This document shows, one piece after another, positions 60,095 to 64,000 of a stretch of 64,000 nucleotides of DNA. Source of the stretch: G963678095 sp963678095. GTDB taxonomy: Bacteria > Bacillota > Negativicutes > Selenomonadales > Selenomonadaceae. The stretch is from contig OY782746.1 in NCBI GenBank assembly GCA_963678095.2, positions 2,170,001 to 2,234,000 on the forward strand, read 5' to 3'. Within the stretch, counting starts at the first letter, position 1. The number at the start of each line of letters is the position of its first letter. The position numbers and the translations under genes are program-made. The notes below the pieces were generated by a model, which was not told where the DNA came from, ran no database searches, and saw only the letters and a list, made by a program, of their open reading frames with translations.

Positions 60095-61213
60095 ATGGGC
60101 AGATGGAAACGCGGCGGCATAGTCGCGGCAACAGCACTGTTGCTTTGCTCGGTTTCGCTGACCGTATTCGCTGACGATCTCGAGGATAAGCTCAGTGATC
60201 TGCAGAGTCAGGCTGATTCGCAGAAGGCGAAAGTCGATGCGGCTACTTCACAGGTTACGACGATATCCGAACAGCTGCGTCAGCTGCAGGGATCTTTGGA
60301 TACAGCAGAGGCTGAATACAAGGAAGTCAGAGGCAAGCTTGATGCAACGGAAGCGAAGATTGATCAAAATGAAGCGTTGCTCAAAAAGACGGAGGCGGAT
60401 CTGGCGAAAAAAACCAAGGTGCTCGATAAGCGGGTCCGGGATATTTATATCAATGGACAGATCAGCTATGTAGACGTGCTATTTGGTGCGAAGGATTTTT
60501 CTGACTTGATGACCAGAATGGATTTATTGAAGCGCATCATCAAGTATGATTATGATCTGATAACAAAAGTCCAACAGGAAAAGGCCGTTGTCATGACGAC
60601 GAAAGCGGAGCTTGAAAAGGATCGGGAAGCGATTAAACCGCTGGTTGATGAGGCGGCAAAAAAACAAGATCTCGTAAAATCAAGAAAAGAGAACAAGGCC
60701 AGGCTGCTGGAAAAAGCACAGTATGATCGTGAAACATCAGAGCGTGCCTATCAGGAAATCATGGCGGCATCGCGCGAAGTTGAAAATATGATTCGTCAGA
60801 GCCGCTATAGCGCCGTGCCGCGCTCTGGCACGGGGAGAATGATCTGGCCGCTGGCAGGCCCGGTTACCTCGGAGTTTGGCTGGCGGACGCATCCGATTTT
60901 TGGGACTGCCCGCTATCACAGCGGCCTTGATATTGGCGGCGATTATGGGGATCCGATTCATGCTGCCGACGGGGGGACCGTCATCTATGCTGGCTGGATT
61001 AGTGGTTATGGAAATGCAGTTATCATCAATCATGGTGGCGGCATCACCTCGCTCTATGGTCATTGTCAGTCGCTGGCGGTCAGTGAGGGTCAGAATGTTT
61101 CGCAGGGACAGGTCATTGCTTATTGCGGATCAACCGGGAATTCTACAGGTCCGCACTGCCACTTTGAAGTACGTCAGGACGGAGAACCCGTTAGCCCTTA
61201 CAGCTTTTTATAA
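60095..61213 (+). CDS. EnvC-like M23 peptidase with coiled coil
   Basis: 372 residues. Signal peptide MGRWKRGGIVAATALLLCSV ending near FADD; coiled coil from about residue 30 to 240 (LSDLQSQADSQKAKVDAATS onward); LytM/M23 domain with zinc ligands HSGLD and HCHFEV and the surrounding SEFGWRTHPIFGTARYHSG, GSTGNSTGPHCHF. Both metal motifs are intact, so it is probably an active endopeptidase rather than only an activator. The place behind ftsEX suggests the coiled coil docks on FtsX. Ribosome site GAGGAGGGG. Confidence 0.93.
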   Translation: MGRWKRGGIVAATALLLCSVSLTVFADDLEDKLSDLQSQADSQKAKVDAATSQVTTISEQLRQLQGSLDTAEAEYKEVRGKLDATEAKIDQNEALLKKTEADLAKKTKVLDKRVRDIYINGQISYVDVLFGAKDFSDLMTRMDLLKRIIKYDYDLITKVQQEKAVVMTTKAELEKDREAIKPLVDEAAKKQDLVKSRKENKARLLEKAQYDRETSERAYQEIMAASREVENMIRQSRYSAVPRSGTGRMIWPLAGPVTSEFGWRTHPIFGTARYHSGLDIGGDYGDPIHAADGGTVIYAGWISGYGNAVIINHGGGITSLYGHCQSLAVSEGQNVSQGQVIAYCGSTGNSTGPHCHFEVRQDGEPVSPYSFL

Positions 61214-61245
61214 GTGACAGTCCCCGGAGAATGGTGGAGAAATAT

Positions 61246-62406
61246 ATGATAAAAAACAAAAAAAAGCTCATACTAGTCATATTTATTACAGCAGTGCTGT
61301 CATCGTTGCTGACGCTGACCGGATTATACTATGCGTTGGGACTTGACACGCACAAGTTATCAAACAATCTGCGGTTTTTTGGGGCCCTGCGCTTTATTGA
61401 GATGCAGTATGTTGATCAGGTTGATGATACGAAGTTGATTGATGGGGCAATTGCCGGTATGGTGAAATCTCTGGGAGATCAGCATTCGATTTATCTTGAT
61501 GCCTCGATGTACAAAGAACTGCTGAGCCATACGGAAGGCTCCTTCTGTGGTATTGGAGTATTTATGGGATTAAAGGATAATGTCGTGACTGTCGTATCCG
61601 TTATGGAAAATACGCCGGGATCTGCAGCCGGCCTGCAGGCTGGAGATCAGATTCTGAAGATCGATGGCGTTGATACCAAGGATATGATCTTTGAGCAGGT
61701 CGCGGCTAAGATTCGCGGCGAAGCTGGTACGAGTGTCGTGCTGTTGATTCACCGGGAGGGGGAACCGGACAAAGAATATGAAATTGTCCGGGCCAGTATC
61801 CAGATGCATTCTGTCGGCCATGATATGCTGCCTAATGATATGGGCTATATCCGCATTGCCTCCTTTACGGAAAATACGGGCAGCGAGTTTGCGGACGCTT
61901 ATCAGGACCTTGAAGGCAAGGGGGTAAAGGGGCTGATTCTTGACCTTCGGGGAAATCCGGGCGGCCTTTTGACCAGTTGCGTCGAAGTAGCCAATTTTCT
62001 CGTGCCTAAAGGGGAAATTGTCTCGATTGTTCAGCGTGACGGCACCAAAGAAATTCACGAGTCAAAGCTTGAAGCGATAAAATATCCGCTTGTCGTGCTG
62101 ATTGATGGCGGCAGCGCCAGTGCTGCCGAGATTGTTGCCGGGGCGGTCCAGGACACAGGGGCTGGTACACTGATCGGCGAAAAATCCTATGGCAAGGGAT
62201 CCGTGCAGGTTGTCATGCCGATGTATGCGGGCGATGCCCTAAAGTTGACAATCGCCAAGTATTACACGCCAAGCGGACGCAGCATTGATGGTACCGGTGT
62301 CCAGCCGGATGTGCCAATAGCCTTTGATGCCGGCGGGACGGTTGACAATCAGCTGTTAAAGGCAGTGGAAGTGCTGCAGAGTAAAATCGGAGTGCAACAA
62401 AATTAA
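61246..62406 (+). CDS. S41 family C-terminal processing peptidase
   Basis: 386 residues from ATG 61246 (GGTGGAG 6 bases upstream). N-terminal membrane anchor KKLILVIFITAVLSSLLTL, then a CtpA N-domain (LRFIEMQYVDQVDDTKLIDG), a PDZ domain (NTPGSAAGLQAGDQILKIDG), and the Ser-Lys peptidase domain with DGGSASAAEIVAGAVQDTGA (nucleophile Ser) and GEKSYGKGSVQVVMPM (general-base Lys). Extracytoplasmic. Fourth gene of the ftsE-ftsX-M23-ctp set, which also stand together in Bacillus. A peptidoglycan-binding end is lacking. Confidence 0.94.
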   Translation: MIKNKKKLILVIFITAVLSSLLTLTGLYYALGLDTHKLSNNLRFFGALRFIEMQYVDQVDDTKLIDGAIAGMVKSLGDQHSIYLDASMYKELLSHTEGSFCGIGVFMGLKDNVVTVVSVMENTPGSAAGLQAGDQILKIDGVDTKDMIFEQVAAKIRGEAGTSVVLLIHREGEPDKEYEIVRASIQMHSVGHDMLPNDMGYIRIASFTENTGSEFADAYQDLEGKGVKGLILDLRGNPGGLLTSCVEVANFLVPKGEIVSIVQRDGTKEIHESKLEAIKYPLVVLIDGGSASAAEIVAGAVQDTGAGTLIGEKSYGKGSVQVVMPMYAGDALKLTIAKYYTPSGRSIDGTGVQPDVPIAFDAGGTVDNQLLKAVEVLQSKIGVQQN

Positions 62407-62412
62407 ATATGC

Positions 62413-62474
62413 AAAAACAGGCTGCGGGCGGCTTTTTGGGGACATTTCCCATTGCGCTGGCAGCCTGTTTTTTA
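62413..62474 (+). terminator. Terminator after the S41 peptidase gene
   Basis: AAAACAGGCTGC and GCAGCCTGTTTT form a 12-bp stem around a 34-base loop, with a T run (GTTTTTTAG). Confidence 0.8.
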
Positions 62475-62481
62475 GTATAAT
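62452..62481 (+). promoter_or_regulatory. Sigma-A-like promoter of the second flagellin gene
   Basis: TTGCGC (62452-62457), 18 bases, TATAAT (62476-62481), overlapping the preceding terminator. No sigma-28 type box was seen here. Confidence 0.5.
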
Positions 62482-62522
62482 AAAAGTGGATATAGGGAAT
62501 GAATTTTCAGGGAGGAATTGTT

Positions 62523-63335
62523 ATGAGCCTTTCAGTTACAAATTCAAATTCGATACTAAACTCGCTGCAGTCGGCAAATGCCAGCGCCCTCAGCAGTCAG
62601 AAAAAAATAGCCAGCGGGTCGCAGTATTCAAGTGCCGGCGACAACGCAGCAGCATATGCGATTTTGACGAGAATGTATTCAAATATTGGTACAACTTCGC
62701 AGTCCAACACCAATACGCAGACGATGAATTCGCTGCTGTCTACGGCTGGCGGGGCGATGGATTCTACGGTGAGTTCTTTGGGAACCTTGCAGTCGAAACT
62801 GTTGCAGGCGGCCAACGGAACGAATTCGCCATCCGATATTGAGGCAATCCGCCAGGAAATTGGCCAGACCGTCAGCCAGCTCGATGAAAATGCCGGTGTA
62901 AGCTATAATGGTAAGCCGTTGCTGACGGGATCGCAGACGCTCACGGTTGCCGGCGATCAGGGCTATCAGAACATCGGCTTGTCGGACATGTCGGCCAAGG
63001 GCCTTGGCCTGGTTGACAGCAACGGCAATTCGACCCTGGATCTGTCCTCGCCAGCGGGTCTCAACAGTGCGCTTGATACGGTCGGCAATGCGCTTGATAC
63101 GGCAATTTCGCAGCAGACAAGCATTGGCGCAACCCAGCAGGGATTGAGTTATGCTTCTGCAAATTATACGACCACACAGGAAAATCTGACGGCAGCGGCT
63201 TCGACGATTGGCGATACAGATATCGCCAAACAGGTGACGCAGCTTAAGTCGGCTAATACTATGGAACAGATGGCGCTATATGCCGCAAAATTAAATATGC
63301 ACCGTAATGCCGATGTACTGTCATTGCTTGGATGA
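62523..63335 (+). CDS. Divergent flagellin-like protein
   Basis: 270 residues from ATG 62523 (AGGGAGG ahead). Flagellin D0/D1 ends with almost no variable middle: LQSANASALSSQKKIASGSQ, SSAGDNAAAYAILTRMYSNI, and C-terminal LSYASANYTTTQENLTAAAS, TIGDTDIAKQVTQLKSANTM. The usual N-terminal INTNxxAL(N/T) and the C-terminal LAQAN..VL.LL are altered (SVTNSNSILNSLQ; LYAAKLNMHRNADVLSLLG). Such small divergent flagellins may be minor filament or junction subunits. It is far from the flagellar operon and has its own promoter and terminator. The 13 bases at its ribosome site are identical to those of fliC. Confidence 0.85.
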   Translation: MSLSVTNSNSILNSLQSANASALSSQKKIASGSQYSSAGDNAAAYAILTRMYSNIGTTSQSNTNTQTMNSLLSTAGGAMDSTVSSLGTLQSKLLQAANGTNSPSDIEAIRQEIGQTVSQLDENAGVSYNGKPLLTGSQTLTVAGDQGYQNIGLSDMSAKGLGLVDSNGNSTLDLSSPAGLNSALDTVGNALDTAISQQTSIGATQQGLSYASANYTTTQENLTAAASTIGDTDIAKQVTQLKSANTMEQMALYAAKLNMHRNADVLSLLG

Positions 63336-63357
63336 TAAGATAGTATTTGTAAATTTT

Positions 63358-63390
63358 AAGGACTGCTGCAAGGCGGTCCTTTTCTTTTTA
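63358..63390 (+). terminator. Terminator after the second flagellin gene
   Basis: AAGGACTGC, loop TGCAAG, GCGGTCCTT (9 bp with one G-T pair) then TTTCTTTTT. Confidence 0.85.
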
Positions 63391-63470
63391 CTGATAGTTC
63401 GGCCGGTAAGGGCTTTATAAGATACTGGTATACAAGGATACAACTTAACATATAAATGCTTGCTGAAATA

Positions 63471-63479
63471 TGATATAAT
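63471..63479 (+). promoter_or_regulatory. Extended -10 promoter of the permease gene
   Basis: TGATATAAT (TG-N-TATAAT), about 35 bases before AGGAGGG. Confidence 0.55.
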
Positions 63480-63525
63480 CAGTATTTGTAGAACTCTAGA
63501 GCGAATTAATCAGGAGGGAATCGTT

Positions 63526-64000
63526 TTGAATATTTTTCGTACTAAGACCATTGCAGCCTATCAAAGTGACGTTGCCGGATCAAAACTCCAGCGGACACTG
63601 GGAGCAGTGGATGTCATTATGCTCGGAGTGGGAGTTATTGTCGGCACAGGTATTTTTGTGCTGACAGGTGTAGCAGCAGCAAAATACGCTGGGCCGGCGT
63701 TAATGCTGTCTTTTATCATTGCCAGTATTACCTGCGGCTTTGTCAGCATGGCCTACTCGGAATTGGCGGCTATGGTGCCGGTGGCCGGCAGTTCCTATGC
63801 ATATGCCTATACGTCTGTCGGTGAATTCATTGCCTGGCTTGTAGGCTGGAATATTATTCTTGAATACACGGTCGGGGCGAGCGCCGTTGCTGGCGGCTGG
63901 TCGGCATATGTTGTTGGACTCCTGAAGTCAGCGGGCATTGAAATCTCTCATACATGGACGGCCGTTCCCGCTGACGGCGGTATTGTCAATCTGCCAGCGG
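63526..64000 (+). CDS. APC superfamily amino-acid permease, N-terminal part (3' end outside window)
   Basis: 158 residues before the window ends, from TTG 63526 with AGGAGGG 8 bases ahead. Typical first helix of APC (cationic amino-acid-type) transporters: LGAVDVIMLGVGVIVGTGIF followed by VLTGVAAAKYAGPALMLSF, then SMAYSELAAMVPVAGSSYAY and FIAWLVGWNIILEYTVGASA. The substrate, a cationic or small neutral amino acid, cannot be fixed without the rest. The start MNIFRTKTI followed by a short soluble stretch fits the family. Confidence 0.9.
   Translation, partial: MNIFRTKTIAAYQSDVAGSKLQRTLGAVDVIMLGVGVIVGTGIFVLTGVAAAKYAGPALMLSFIIASITCGFVSMAYSELAAMVPVAGSSYAYAYTSVGEFIAWLVGWNIILEYTVGASAVAGGWSAYVVGLLKSAGIEISHTWTAVPADGGIVNLPA

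Noticed and set aside
1..64000. CRISPR array, prophage, insertion sequence, tRNA or rRNA genes
   Set aside because: No regular short repeats with spacers, no integrase, transposase or phage structural genes, and no tRNA- or rRNA-like sequence were seen by eye.

Overview
The window looks like the chromosome of a motile Firmicute, most probably of the class Negativicutes (Selenomonas/Sporomusaceae type). This rests on the gene families, AGGAGG-type ribosome sites, sigma-A and sigma-28 promoter shapes, and a flagellar operon organised as in Bacillus/Clostridia. The taxon is an inference; no rRNA or tRNA gene was seen.

Layout. (1) 1-1595: end of a RecD2-type helicase, then comFC. (2) 1614-12550: late flagellar operon in the order yvyF-flgM-flgN-(second flgN-like)-flgK-flgL-DUF6470-fliW-csrA-flaG-fliD-fliS-fliT-like-fliC. 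(3) 12678-45150: an AT-rich (by eye) block of about 32 kb with some 20 genes, nearly all on the plus strand. It holds multidomain GT2/TPR glycosyltransferases, O-GlcNAc-transferase-like GT41 enzymes (one with three tandem catalytic domains), three copies of a two-gene cassette (degenerate methyltransferase-like protein plus small GT2), and a CDP-sugar pathway with C-methyltransferase, epimerase, aminotransferase, two acetyltransferases and a radical SAM protein. It starts right behind the flagellin gene and is best read as a flagellin O-glycosylation island. (4) 45220-46909: small coiled-coil, YjfB-like motility and zinc-ribbon genes. (5) 47022-49321: polar amino-acid ABC transporter. (6) 49516-57220: cold-shock protein, long-form hpf, secA, prfB with a programmed +1 frameshift, a DUF2993-like and a DUF5693-like protein. 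(7) 57213-62406: csaB, ftsE, ftsX, an M23 peptidase and an S41 peptidase. (8) 62523-63335: a second, divergent flagellin. (9) From 63526: start of an APC amino-acid permease, cut by the window end.

How it fits together. In Bacillus subtilis one neighbourhood runs comFC-yvyF-flgM-yvyG-flgK-flgL-yviE-fliW-csrA-hag-yvyC-fliD-fliS-fliT-yvyD(hpf)-secA-prfB and, a little further on, ftsE-ftsX-ctpB. The same backbone is present here, with flagellin moved behind fliST and about 37 kb of extra DNA between flagellin and hpf. Flagellin production seems controlled at three levels: sigma-28 (flgM and fliC promoters), CsrA/FliW (two CsrA-type sites in the fliC leader), and glycosylation by the downstream island. 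The most unusual points are an A10 tract at the junction of two glycosyltransferase genes, a G9 tract inside a GT41 gene, the triple-headed GT41 protein, and the triplicated cassette whose methyltransferase-like members all lack the SAM-binding glycine loop.
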